A DNA stretch of 64,000 nt, taken from NCBI GenBank assembly GCA_028751075.1, contig JAQZDA010000009.1, positions 17,790 through 81,789 on the forward strand, read 5' to 3'. The notes below the pieces were generated by a model. That model ran no database searches, was not told where the DNA came from, and was given only the letters and a program-made list of their open reading frames with translations. This DNA is from Euryarchaeota archaeon Ods02. GTDB taxonomy: Archaea > Halobacteriota > Halobacteria > Halobacteriales > Halorutilaceae. Of this stretch, positions 25,236 through 33,753 are shown in pieces; the first letter of the stretch is position 1; each line of letters begins with the position of its first letter. A program made the translations under genes and the position numbers.

Positions 25236-26192
25236 ATGTCCAGCGACAGCGACACCGGTCTCACCGAGTCACAGAGGGACTGGCTCGAAGCCGTCCGGCG
25301 CTGTACTTCGCTGGAGGAGCTACGGAGGGAGGTGGACGTCGGCGACGATGACGAAGCGTATTTCACCGCGAAGGAGATATGGTTCCGGTTACGCGACCAC
25401 GAGCTACCGCCGGCGGAAGAAGGAGGTCTGCCGGCGTCCAAGGTGTTGGTCCGCGGAACCACGTATCACGTCCACGGAGTCACGCACTCCGGCAGAGACG
25501 AGGAACGCCGACACGTCCGCGAACACGTCGACAGATACCTCGCGGAAGACGAGGAAGTCTACTGCGAACAAGGCCTCTGGCGACTGTACTTCCAGGACCG
25601 CTCGGACGTGTACGAGGTCGACGACTACGACTGGGCGGTCGAGCACTGTAGAGCCAACGAGGTCTGCGAACGCATCGACGGCGAACACGTCGGCGACGTC
25701 CTCACCCGAGGGTTCGACGCCGTCGCCGAAGAAGCGGGAGACGTCCTCGACAGCGTTCGCGAAAGACTGTTCTCAGCCGTCGGAGCCGGCAAGAAGCTCT
25801 ACGGCGAACGAGCGGCGGACGTCCTCGGTGACTCGCTCTCCTGTCTTCTGTCCGACCCCACCGCGCTCGCCCGCGGCGACGACTACCGTGCATACAGGTT
25901 CAGCCGCGCAGCCGCCGAAGACCCGTCGAAGCTCGGTGAACTACAGAGGTACTACCACCGTCGTTTCCTTCCACAGACCCTGGAACGACATTGGCTTCGG
26001 CTGCATGCACCGGAGGTCGAGCTCTTCACACACGCGCGCAACGAACGCATCGCCGACTACATCGTCTACCACAGCGAGCGACCCGTAGTCCACGTCGTCG
26101 TAGGCGCCGCCCACCAGCCTGGAGTGACGGAGTACCTCATGGCGCACGCGTCAGGGGAACGAGACGTCCGTGGCTTCGAACCCGTAGGCTGA
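25236..26192 (+). CDS. TraB/PrgY-like protein (tentative)
   Basis: 318 residues. N-terminal about 60 residues are acidic. From residue 68, VLVRGTTYHVHGVTHSG ... DEEVYCEQGLWRLYF resembles the TraB start (GTaHv..., then a Glu-rich strand), and the C-terminus ARNERIADYIVYH ... VVHVVVGAAHQPGVTEYL resembles the 'RN..ia..l...vvGagHvpGi' end of TraB/PrgY proteins. Members are putative membrane or pheromone-inhibiting metalloproteins; this copy has no obvious membrane anchor. Function unknown. Confidence 0.5.
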   Translation: MSSDSDTGLTESQRDWLEAVRRCTSLEELRREVDVGDDDEAYFTAKEIWFRLRDHELPPAEEGGLPASKVLVRGTTYHVHGVTHSGRDEERRHVREHVDRYLAEDEEVYCEQGLWRLYFQDRSDVYEVDDYDWAVEHCRANEVCERIDGEHVGDVLTRGFDAVAEEAGDVLDSVRERLFSAVGAGKKLYGERAADVLGDSLSCLLSDPTALARGDDYRAYRFSRAAAEDPSKLGELQRYYHRRFLPQTLERHWLRLHAPEVELFTHARNERIADYIVYHSERPVVHVVVGAAHQPGVTEYLMAHASGERDVRGFEPVG

Positions 26193-26261
26193 CCCCTCCG
26201 CTGAGGTACGGTTCCGGCATCCGCTGGAGTTAACCTTTAGCCGGTTCTCAGACGGACGTAG

Positions 26262-27437
26262 ATGCTGTCGCGGACTAACTGGGCTCTAGCAGCGGTCGCA
26301 GCCTCCGTCGCAGTCGCCCTGATGTCGGGGCTGGAGATAGAGTACGCCGCAGCCATCGTGGTAGCGGTCGCGTTCGCCGTCTTCGTACCCCTCAGGAGCC
26401 TGCCTCACGAGCTACGGCGTCTGACGTGGACGACTAGCACGAGCCCGAAAGCCTGGATAGCCGCCGCCGCAGCATTCCTGACGGCTGTCGCCGCCATGCA
26501 CGCTCTCGGTTCACCGGAGTACAGCTACGACTGCGCCTGGCGCGCATACCGCAGATGCCGCACCGGCCAGTTCTGGGCGACGACAGCGTTCGCCGCCGGC
26601 GTCGCAGCCGCAGCCATCAGCGTGAGCTACCTCCCCGCCTACCGGCTCGTCACCGACGGCGAGAAATCCTCCGCAGCAGACGCCCACGAAGGCAGGGTCG
26701 TCGTCACCGGAGAGGTGGAGGCAGCCGACGACCTGCTGGAGGCACCGTTCTCGGGCGAAGACTGCGTCTGCACCCGGTACGCCGTCCAGGAACGGTACAA
26801 CGAACGCCTGTTCAGCGACGACGGCAGCTGGCACACCGTCGCCGCCGGAGAGACGGTGACGCCGTTCTACGTAGACGACGGCAGCGACCGATTGCTCGTC
26901 GACCCCAACGACGGCTACCTCACCCTGAACGACGTCACCTCACACGGCCCCGTAGGCGACGTCGCCATCGAGGAAAACGCCGACGACGGAGAAGGAACCC
27001 TGGCGGATGGAGACGGCTACGACGACGCGGGTCCCGAGCGCGAAGATGCAGCCGCTCTGGACGCCGTCGTCTCCAGCGGCCGCGTCTACCGGTGCGACAC
27101 CGAGATAGAGGTCGCGGCGGACGAGGAACCTCCGGAACGAGTGGAACGCTGGCGACGTGAGAACACCGGCGTGCTGCCGCTGCTGCCGCGCAGCCGCCGG
27201 TACCAGGAGAGCCTGCTACGTCCCGGCGACGCCGTCACCGTCGCCGGAGACCTTCGGCTGGTCAGCCACGGATACCCCGAAAGACGCGTCGTAGGCGCCG
27301 ACGACGCAGCCGTGAAGGTCGCCGCCGGCGACGCCCACGACGTCTCGATGTGGCTTACCGGTGCCGTCTGGGTGGGAGGCGCCATCGCCATCCTGCTGAC
27401 ACCGGTGGGGCTGGCGGGGATGTACCTGACGCTGTGA
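26262..27437 (+). CDS. GIDE-domain-like membrane protein
   Basis: 391 residues. Four N-terminal membrane segments (about 7-30, 33-50, 66-86, 106-128), a large soluble region (140-365) with a GIDE-like fold (VVVTGEVEAADDLLEAPFSGEDCVCTRYAVQ ends in the conserved C-x-y core), and two C-terminal helices. The C-terminal part LLRPGDAVTVAGDLRLVSHG matches the end of the MULAN/GIDE domain. There is no RING finger, so it is not itself a ubiquitin ligase. Common in haloarchaea with no assigned role. Confidence 0.65.
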   Translation: MLSRTNWALAAVAASVAVALMSGLEIEYAAAIVVAVAFAVFVPLRSLPHELRRLTWTTSTSPKAWIAAAAAFLTAVAAMHALGSPEYSYDCAWRAYRRCRTGQFWATTAFAAGVAAAAISVSYLPAYRLVTDGEKSSAADAHEGRVVVTGEVEAADDLLEAPFSGEDCVCTRYAVQERYNERLFSDDGSWHTVAAGETVTPFYVDDGSDRLLVDPNDGYLTLNDVTSHGPVGDVAIEENADDGEGTLADGDGYDDAGPEREDAAALDAVVSSGRVYRCDTEIEVAADEEPPERVERWRRENTGVLPLLPRSRRYQESLLRPGDAVTVAGDLRLVSHGYPERRVVGADDAAVKVAAGDAHDVSMWLTGAVWVGGAIAILLTPVGLAGMYLTL

Positions 27438-27562
27438 ACGTACGAGAAAGGTCAGTTCGACTCACTCTATCCCGTTCGCAGCGCATCCCTGGCGAACACC
27501 GCTTGGACTTCCGTCCTTCGTCCCCCTCTACTTTATCTCTGGAGCGCCTGATTGTTCTGTAG

Positions 27563-28153
27563 ATGGAGTTCACCGATGAAGGCGTCGTGATAGACAAGCC
27601 AGCGAACACAATGGACGAGATGGTGCTGGACGTCGTCGGGGTTCTGCAGAATCACGGGGTCAAGTACGCGGTCGTCAGCGGCTACGTAGCGGTTCTGTTC
27701 GGGAGAGCGAGGTCCACGGAGGACATAGACGTGATAACCGAGAGGTTCACCAGGGAGACGGCCTCTGCCATAGCCTGCAACCTCGAGAAGAGGGGTTACT
27801 GGGGTCCCGCGATGCCGCTGGACGATATATACGAGACCCTGTCGGACGACCTCCCGATACGTGTAGCCAGAGAAGGAGACGTAGTCCCGAACGTCGAGAT
27901 GAAGTTCGCCTCCGATCGAATCGACCGATGGTCCCTGAAGGAGACGGTGGAGGTCAAGCTCAGGGAGGGGGAGATACAGGTGGGTTCGCTGGAGCTGCAG
28001 ATAGCCTACAAGCTGGCGATGGGTGCGCGGAAGGACCACGAGGACGCGTTACACCTCTACAGCGTGACCGAGGGAAATCTTAATATCCACGAACTCGAAA
28101 GGTACGTCAGGGAACTCGGAGTCGAGGAGGAGTATGACGAACTCAGATCTTGA
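27563..28153 (+). CDS. nucleotidyltransferase-fold protein
   Basis: 196 residues. The MNT/AbiEii-type nucleotidyltransferase core is seen in KYAVVSGYVAVLFGRARSTEDIDVI (GS-like turn, then DID metal ligands at about residues 54-56) with a third acidic position in NVEMKFAS. The C-terminal helical part includes QIAYKLAMGARKDHEDALHL, the Lys/Asp pattern of DUF6036-type proteins. It overlaps a 62-residue downstream ORF by 20 bp, an arrangement typical of two-gene toxin-antitoxin modules. Confidence 0.75.
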   Translation: MEFTDEGVVIDKPANTMDEMVLDVVGVLQNHGVKYAVVSGYVAVLFGRARSTEDIDVITERFTRETASAIACNLEKRGYWGPAMPLDDIYETLSDDLPIRVAREGDVVPNVEMKFASDRIDRWSLKETVEVKLREGEIQVGSLELQIAYKLAMGARKDHEDALHLYSVTEGNLNIHELERYVRELGVEEEYDELRS

Positions 28154-28322
28154 CAGCAAGCTGGAGACCAACCGCCGAGAGCGGATTAAGCAGGTGAAGC
28201 GATGGGCTGAGTACGTCCGCGACAACCCCGACGAGGACTGGGGGAGACAGGTCAACGAGGTAGTCGACAGCCAGATACAGAGCGCACGCCACTTCCACGC
28301 GGAAGACTCCTCCGACGAGTAG
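28134..28322 (+). CDS. 62-aa partner of nucleotidyltransferase
   Basis: 62 residues, helical and polar: MTNSDLDSKLETNRRERIKQ, then VKRWAEYVRDNPDEDWGRQV and a terminal HFHAEDSSDE. No membrane segment. The 20-bp overlap with the upstream nucleotidyltransferase in a different frame indicates coupled translation. Size and position suit a small antitoxin or regulatory partner, but I recognise no family. Confidence 0.65.
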   Translation: MTNSDLDSKLETNRRERIKQVKRWAEYVRDNPDEDWGRQVNEVVDSQIQSARHFHAEDSSDE

Positions 28323-28654
28323 CCTCCGACGGTACGTCGGCCGAAGCGAATTTACCGTTCTCCCGCGAAACACCGGATGCCGATGACGAAGCACTCCATC
28401 CGACGCGAGAGCGGATGACGAACCCTATGAGTGCCGAGGCCAGCCTCCATACCTCTCTTAGAAAGCAGCACAGTCTTCCGCCAGCTACTGTGTGACAGCT
28501 ACGGTCGGCTTGGATGCAGTCAGATGCATCCGCCGAAGTCCATCTCTACGTTAACCCCGTTCAGAACGCCGAAGACCTGTCCTGGTGAACCTTGCACCAT
28601 CCGTTCCACGTCCACTCCATGGTTCCACCGATGCAAGTGGTTACCGGGTTTCGC
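28323..28654. other. 332-bp spacer with repeat copy and remnant start
   Basis: No supported gene. It contains the left copy of the 62-nt repeat and, inside it, an ATG at 28415 that opens MTNPMSAEAS, the same residues as at the right copy (30765), but stops after 26 codons. The rest shows no clear structure. Confidence 0.5.
28379..28440. repeat. 62-nt direct repeat, left copy
   Basis: Starts gccgatgacgaagcactcca and ends gagtgccgaggc; 61 of 62 bases match the copy at 30729-30790 in the same orientation, the difference being t versus g at position 28399. The copies bracket the beta-helix lipoprotein gene at a spacing of 2350 bp. Confidence 0.85.
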
Positions 28655-30565
28655 TCAGTCTTCTATCTCGCAGTCTCCTTCTGCGTTGTCGTGGAAGTCG
28701 TTGATATCGCATACGTCCTCGTTAGTCTCGGAGCTCCCGTGCACCCAGACACCCCACTCTCCGCTGTGACGGAACGTTGAGTTAGCCACCGAGACGAACG
28801 CCTCTCGGCGCGACCTGCCCACGTGCAGGTTTCCGTTGCGTTCGCCTCCACCGTACTCTACGACGACGTTCCCGATCGAGTTGTTCCGGCTATAACTGTC
28901 GCTGACGTAGATGCCATCCCACCAGCCGGGCTGATGCTGGGTTCCCGTGAAGAGTATCGGGTCGTCCGCCGTCCCTTCGAGCTGGAAGATGCTTCCGGAG
29001 TCGAACTCCATCCCGGCTCCTTCACGGAACAGTATCTCCGCACCGGGTTCGATAACGACCTCGTTGTCCGAGAACTCGACTGTTCCATCGATACGATAGG
29101 GGACGTTGATACCGTCCCAGCTAGCGTCTTTCTCGACAGACCGACCCGCCACGTCGACAACGTCCTCCTCGTTGCCGGTGTAGTCCGACGTGTCGTCGAG
29201 GAAGTGCGCAGTTCTAGCCGAGACGGACGCCGCACCGCTCTCGTTTCCGGTGTAAACGTTTCCGGCTGAATCGGGTAGTTCCGAACCCCGATGCACGAAC
29301 AGGCCGTAGCTGTCGCTGTGGCGGACCGTGCAGTTGGTGAGTCGTAACGACGCATCCCGCCTGCTTCGTCCTACGGTGACAGCCGCCTCGTTGTCACCGC
29401 CGCCGAACTCGACCAGTGCCTTGGAGAGATGGTTGTTGGCGCTCGCGGAGTCCTCGACGTATATTCCGTTCCACCAACCCGGTGTGTTGTCCGTTGCGGA
29501 AAATACGATAGGTCGTTCGTCCGTTCCCTCAGCGACTATACTGCTTCCGCTGTCGAACTCGAAGTCGGCGTCGTCGTGGAACAGAAACAGAGTTCCGGCT
29601 CCGATTTCGAGTTCCCCGTCGGAGTACTCGGTGCTGCCTTCCATCCGATAGGCGACGTTGAGTGCGTCCCAGGTAGCGTCACCGCTGACACTCCTGCCGC
29701 TGATACGGACGTGGTCTTCGCCGTTGCCGAGATAGTCCGAACCTCCGTCAAGGTAGTGGGTGTTTCGTACGCTCGTCCAGACTGGTCCGGAGTCGTTGCC
29801 GACGTAGTTGTTGGTCTCCGAATCCGGGAACGAGGAGCCTCTATGGACGAACAGCCCGTATCCGTCGCTGTGTCGAAGCGTGCAGTTCGTGACCGTCACG
29901 CGAGCTTCACGTCGACTTCTCCCGACGTGAACGTTCGCTTCGTGGCCGCCTCCGCCGTACTCGACGACGGCGTAGTTGAGGACGTTGTTCAGGCTGTCGG
30001 AGTCTTCGATGTAAAGGCCGTCCCACCAGCCAGGGGATTCCTGTGTTCCCGTCAGCAGTATGGGGTCGTCGGCGGTTCCGTCAGCGATGATCTCTCCGCC
30101 CGAGTCGATCTCCATCTCCGTACCGTCCTGGAACTCAACTATAGTACCTGGGTCTATCGTGAGCGAGTCGGTGACGGTAACGTCTGTCGTGACGACGTGC
30201 ACGACGTCGTTCGAGAGAGTTGTGGCTTCGTCTATATCGTCGTTTAGTTCGACCTCTTCGTCGGGTCTCTCGAACTCGTAGCCTTCGTCGACGGCGCCCG
30301 CGTTCTCGACCTCAATGACGTCGGCGGGGTCGTAGTCGAAGGCGGCTGGAGGAGCTCCGGCATCTTCGGAGGTCTCACCTCTACCCGGTCCTTCACCGTC
30401 TCCGTCGTGTAGGCAGCCGGTCAGAGAGCTGGCGCCAGCTGCTCCGATAACAGCGAGCGTCTGCCTTCGGTTCAGCTTCCAGTCGTAGCCGGAAGAGGAG
30501 ACGCCAGAGCCCTCGTTCTCACTTACATCCACTCTTTCTCCGTCTTCGTCGACGTGTGATGACAT
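28655..30565 (-). CDS. Tat lipoprotein with three beta-helix repeats
   Basis: 636 residues from ATG 30565, placed 25-30 nt behind a TATA-like taattaag. A Tat signal (LNRRQTLAVIGAAGASSLTG) ends in a lipobox LTGC, so the protein is probably lipid-anchored outside the cell. After an acidic linker come three copies of a repeat of about 165 residues. Each has PGWWDG(L/I)Y(I/V), V(V/L)E(Y/F)GGG, HVGRSRREA or TVGRSRRDA, and T(L/V/F)RHS. The pattern resembles right-handed beta-helix (pectate-lyase-like) surface proteins. No catalytic site is evident. Confidence 0.82.
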   Translation of the reverse strand: MSSHVDEDGERVDVSENEGSGVSSSGYDWKLNRRQTLAVIGAAGASSLTGCLHDGDGEGPGRGETSEDAGAPPAAFDYDPADVIEVENAGAVDEGYEFERPDEEVELNDDIDEATTLSNDVVHVVTTDVTVTDSLTIDPGTIVEFQDGTEMEIDSGGEIIADGTADDPILLTGTQESPGWWDGLYIEDSDSLNNVLNYAVVEYGGGGHEANVHVGRSRREARVTVTNCTLRHSDGYGLFVHRGSSFPDSETNNYVGNDSGPVWTSVRNTHYLDGGSDYLGNGEDHVRISGRSVSGDATWDALNVAYRMEGSTEYSDGELEIGAGTLFLFHDDADFEFDSGSSIVAEGTDERPIVFSATDNTPGWWNGIYVEDSASANNHLSKALVEFGGGDNEAAVTVGRSRRDASLRLTNCTVRHSDSYGLFVHRGSELPDSAGNVYTGNESGAASVSARTAHFLDDTSDYTGNEEDVVDVAGRSVEKDASWDGINVPYRIDGTVEFSDNEVVIEPGAEILFREGAGMEFDSGSIFQLEGTADDPILFTGTQHQPGWWDGIYVSDSYSRNNSIGNVVVEYGGGERNGNLHVGRSRREAFVSVANSTFRHSGEWGVWVHGSSETNEDVCDINDFHDNAEGDCEIED

Positions 30566-30728
30566 GGAGTACCAGATACCGCCCAATCACTTAATTACTT
30601 GCATGGGCCTGGGTCGGTCGGACCGTGGGCTCTCATTGCAGCCGTCCTGGCTCCTGGTAGCCGGCTGCGATGTACCTGACGCTCTGGAAACTCGAAGCGG
30701 ATCTACAGCCGGCATTCGAAGAAAGTAA

Positions 30729-30790
30729 GCCGATGACGAAGCACTCCAGCCGACGCGAGAGCGGATGACGAACCCTATGAGTGCCGAGGC
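30729..30790. repeat. 62-nt direct repeat, right copy
   Basis: Same orientation as the copy at 28379-28440 with one mismatch. It lies about 90 bp upstream of the DUF2804 start, so it is probably the original position, with the left copy marking the far side of an inserted or duplicated segment. Confidence 0.85.
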
Positions 30791-30878
30791 ATCACCAGGG
30801 TTCCTTCCGCTGGAGCTAAACCTTTCCACCCCTTCAGGAACCTCGAACACAGTGCTACCAACAGCCCCTGGATCCGTG

Positions 30879-31832
30879 ATGCAGGAAGGTGAACCCCGGT
30901 ACGGAACTTACCGCGGCCGCATACCTGACACCGATCTCGCACTCAGGGAACGTGGCGTCAGCCGCGTCTGCGGTTGCGTCAGCGAGAAAAGCTGGCAGTG
31001 GTTCGCCGCCTTCGACGAAGACGTCGCCGTCGGTGGCGCGGTCGTCGACGCAGGCTTTTTCGCCACCGCGTTCCTCTGGGTGTTCGACCGCCGCCGCGGG
31101 GAATTGGTCTTCGACGACTCCGCCGTCGTACCTCCGCAGCTGGTGTCGGTCTCCTCGAAGCCGACGGACGGAGAGGTCGCGGCATCCAGGCTGCCGCGTC
31201 GCCGCCTGACGATGAATCGAACGGACGACGTCCTCTTCGTCGAAGCGGCGTTCGCCGGCTGCACCGTGTCGCTGGAGTTCACCGTGACCGACGAAGCCGC
31301 CGTCACCGCGGTGGCGTCGGTCGCCGGCCGCGAGGGCGGGGTCAACGTCACCGAGAAGGAAGCAGGATGCCGTGTTTCCGGCTCGGTCGACGTCACCGGC
31401 GGTCTCTTCGGCGGTGGAGACAGCTACAGCGTCGACGGCGAGGGCTTCCTCGACTACAGCCACGGGTTACACGGTCGCGAGACGAGCTGGCGGTGGGCGT
31501 TCGCGGGCCTCGAGACCGAGGACGGAGACTCTGCGGCTTTCAACCTCGTCGAGGGCTGGAACGACGGCTTGGAGAACCTCGTCTGGCTGGACGGCGAAAT
31601 CCGAACGGTCGAGGCCGCGGAGCTGGACTGCAGCGACAGGCTCTGGCGGGTTACCACCGACTGCGGCACCGTCGACGCCGCGCTCGACGTCGAAGGCGTC
31701 CGCAGGCACTCGGTGGACATCGGCGTCGTATCGTCGAAGTACACGCAGCCGCTGGGGCAGTGGCACGGCGAGGTAGCTGGCCACGAGGTAGAGGGTGTCG
31801 GGGTGGCGGAGATCCATCGGACGTGTTGGTAG
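30879..31832 (+). CDS. DUF2804 family protein
   Basis: 317 residues from ATG 30879. Matches the DUF2804 pattern: an early SWQWFAAFDEDVAVGGAVVD, FLDYSHGLHGRETSWRWAFA in the centre, FNLVEGWNDGLENLVWLDG, and a C-terminal YTQPLGQWHGEV. Structures in related families suggest a lipocalin or AttH-like double barrel; substrate unknown. The frame is open further upstream to 30765, but those residues are Ser/Pro/Thr-rich, unlike the rest of the protein, and come partly from the 62-nt repeat, so they were excluded. Confidence 0.82.
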   Translation: MQEGEPRYGTYRGRIPDTDLALRERGVSRVCGCVSEKSWQWFAAFDEDVAVGGAVVDAGFFATAFLWVFDRRRGELVFDDSAVVPPQLVSVSSKPTDGEVAASRLPRRRLTMNRTDDVLFVEAAFAGCTVSLEFTVTDEAAVTAVASVAGREGGVNVTEKEAGCRVSGSVDVTGGLFGGGDSYSVDGEGFLDYSHGLHGRETSWRWAFAGLETEDGDSAAFNLVEGWNDGLENLVWLDGEIRTVEAAELDCSDRLWRVTTDCGTVDAALDVEGVRRHSVDIGVVSSKYTQPLGQWHGEVAGHEVEGVGVAEIHRTCW

Positions 31833-31864
31833 GTACACCTCGATGGCAACTGTCGAAACGGGGT

Positions 31865-31876
31865 GGGGGGGGGGGG
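31865..31876. repeat. G12 homopolymer
   Basis: Twelve G in a row between DUF2804 and the UspA gene, followed by two short C runs at 31892-31896 and 31904-31908 that could pair with it. It may form a G-rich structure or act in termination, and its length is prone to sequencing error. Confidence 0.6.
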
Positions 31877-31910
31877 TATGGGACACTGGAGCCCCCGTGG
31901 AGCCCCCTGT

Positions 31911-31918
31911 TAATTTAC
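31911..31918 (+). promoter_or_regulatory. TATA box of UspA gene
   Basis: taatttac lies about 27 nt upstream of the ATG at 31941, which fixes that codon as the start instead of the upstream GTG at 31920. Confidence 0.5.
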
Positions 31919-31940
31919 GGTGTCGGAAGCTAACTGGGAT

Positions 31941-32369
31941 ATGAAGCCATCTCACGTCCTAGTGGGCTTCGACGGCTCCCCTCTCGCCGAGAGGGCTCTG
32001 AAGCACGCCGTCGACGTCTACAGCTGCAGGGTTACGGTGTTGAACGTCGTGTTGCCGGTGGACGCGTCTATGAGCGAGAGCGGCGTCATCGACGAAGAAG
32101 AACGACGTGTCAGGGACGCGAGGGAGCGGGTGGAGTCTGTCGTCGGGGGAGCTGTACCGGCGGAGGAGGAAGACGTAGAGATAGAGGTAGCGGTCGAGCA
32201 CGGAGATCCCGCGGGAGCGATACTCGGTTACCTGGAGGAGCACGATGTCGACCACGTGGTGATGGGTGGTCACGGCGGCGAAAGAGGGCAGCTGACGAAA
32301 AGGTTGCTCGGCGCCACCTCGATGGTGGTCGTGGGTGAGGCTCCCGTATCAGTCACCGTGGTGAGATGA
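31941..32369 (+). CDS. universal stress protein, UspA family
   Basis: 142 residues, single domain. Starts SHVLVGFDGSPLAERALKHA; the ATP-binding signature appears as HVVMGGHGGERGQLTKRLLG followed by VVVGEAPVSVTVVR, i.e. the G-2x-G-9x-G(S/T) motif of ATP-binding members with some variation. It is adjacent to a phosphate permease on the opposite strand (convergent). Stress-linked regulator by family; no partner is evident. Confidence 0.88.
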   Translation: MKPSHVLVGFDGSPLAERALKHAVDVYSCRVTVLNVVLPVDASMSESGVIDEEERRVRDARERVESVVGGAVPAEEEDVEIEVAVEHGDPAGAILGYLEEHDVDHVVMGGHGGERGQLTKRLLGATSMVVVGEAPVSVTVVR

Positions 32370-32408
32370 CGTCGCCGCCACCATCAACTGCTATCGGATG
32401 ACGGGCAT

Positions 32409-33611
32409 CTAGCTGATCCCGAGTAAGCTGGACAGCGCTCTGTAGAGGCCGAAGCCGATGGCTATCGACGTCGCGAGGGTCGTAAGCCAGAAAGCGATGG
32501 TGACCGCTATCTTCCTGCGGCTGACGCCGGCGGCGCCTGCCGCTAACCCTCCGCCGATGACGCCGCTGAGTATGATGTTGTTGAACGAGATGGGGATGCC
32601 GAGCGCGATAGCGACCTGCGCGATTATGAAGCCCGGCACGAGGGCGGCGATGGAGCGGCGGACGCCGAGACGGGCGTACTCCCTCGACGTTGCCTGAAGC
32701 AGTCTCGGCGCCCCCATCCAGGCGCCCGCGAGTATGCCGCCGGCGCCGACCCCGAGCAATGCTATCGCAGGTAGTCCGAGTTCGACGCCGTAGAGGTTCT
32801 CGAGCGGCCCCGTCGCCAGTCCGACCTGACTTCCGCCGCTGGAGAACGCGACCACGCTGCCGAGCACCACGAGGAAGGTTCTGATGCCGGAGTCGACGCT
32901 GTCCCGCATCCTGTAACGGACGAAGCTGAAGCCCAGGGCGGCGAAGGCCGCCGTGGCGAGTACGCTGCCTGCGTCGACGACCCATAGTTCGGGGCCGCTG
33001 ACCAACTGGCCGAGGGCTTCTGCGACGGAGCCCTGCGGACGGTCGGGGTGCGGGAGGACGCCGAGGCGGATGTGTGCGAGGATGGCTCCCGTGACGCCGG
33101 CGAGAGCGGGGATGGCGACGCGGTCGCTGACGTCGTCGCGCCTGAGTATCCTCGCCGTCGTGTACGCGAGGCCGCCGGAGACCGGGGGTACGAGGATCCA
33201 GAAGGAGCCGATGCGTTGGTAGGTGTCGAACGCGGGGTCGCCGCCCAGCGACAGCCCGACGCCGACCATCGCACCCGTGGTGGCGAACGCCGCGGGGACG
33301 GGGTATCCGGTGTTGACTCCGACGTACATGAAGCTGGCGGCGACGAGCAGGCCGCAGGACGCCGCAAGGGGTGTGATGGAGACGCCGTCGATGAGGTCGG
33401 CGCCCACTGTCTCGCTGATGGCGCCGCCCTGTGTGAGCGCGCCGGCGGCGGCGAAGACACCGATCAAGAGAGCAGCGCGCATCGTCGGGATGGCGTTCGC
33501 TCCGATGGCGGGCGCGAACGGAGGGGAGTTCGAGTTCGCGCCGAGCGACCAAGCCATGAAGACACAGGTAACGGTGGCGAACGAGACGAGGATCCAGAAG
33601 GAAGCAGACAG
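32409..33611 (-). CDS. PiT-family inorganic phosphate permease
   Basis: 400 residues if started at CTG 33611; 382 from the internal ATG 33557. About ten membrane helices with the paired PiT signatures FAPAIGANAIPTMRAALLIG near the N-terminus and ISFNNIILSGVIGGGLAAG near the C-terminus. From the internal ATG the first helix (SASFWILVSFATVTCVF) would be lost. A perfect Shine-Dalgarno GAGGAGGTGA (33618-33627) lies 6 nt before the CTG, and a stop codon closes the frame right upstream with no ATG, GTG or TTG between. Sodium- or proton-driven phosphate uptake is expected. Confidence 0.85.
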   Translation of the reverse strand: MSASFWILVSFATVTCVFMAWSLGANSNSPPFAPAIGANAIPTMRAALLIGVFAAAGALTQGGAISETVGADLIDGVSITPLAASCGLLVAASFMYVGVNTGYPVPAAFATTGAMVGVGLSLGGDPAFDTYQRIGSFWILVPPVSGGLAYTTARILRRDDVSDRVAIPALAGVTGAILAHIRLGVLPHPDRPQGSVAEALGQLVSGPELWVVDAGSVLATAAFAALGFSFVRYRMRDSVDSGIRTFLVVLGSVVAFSSGGSQVGLATGPLENLYGVELGLPAIALLGVGAGGILAGAWMGAPRLLQATSREYARLGVRRSIAALVPGFIIAQVAIALGIPISFNNIILSGVIGGGLAAGAAGVSRRKIAVTIAFWLTTLATSIAIGFGLYRALSSLLGIS

Positions 33612-33753
33612 GTTACTTCACCTCCTCGACATCGGGAACCTGCGAGAGGAGTCGGCGGATTTCAACCACTGCTTAACCCGTCTTCGACGTGCGGTACCAA
33701 AAACATAGGGTGGATCGAGCTTCAGAGCCCCAGGGTCTGAGAGACCTCCGATG

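Noticed and set aside
28379..30790. Insertion sequence or composite transposon
   Set aside because: No transposase, no inverted ends, and the repeats are much longer than target duplications.
30765..30878. Upstream extension of DUF2804 (MTNPMSAEASPG...)
   Set aside because: Composition is unlike the family and part of it lies in the 62-nt repeat also found at 28379.
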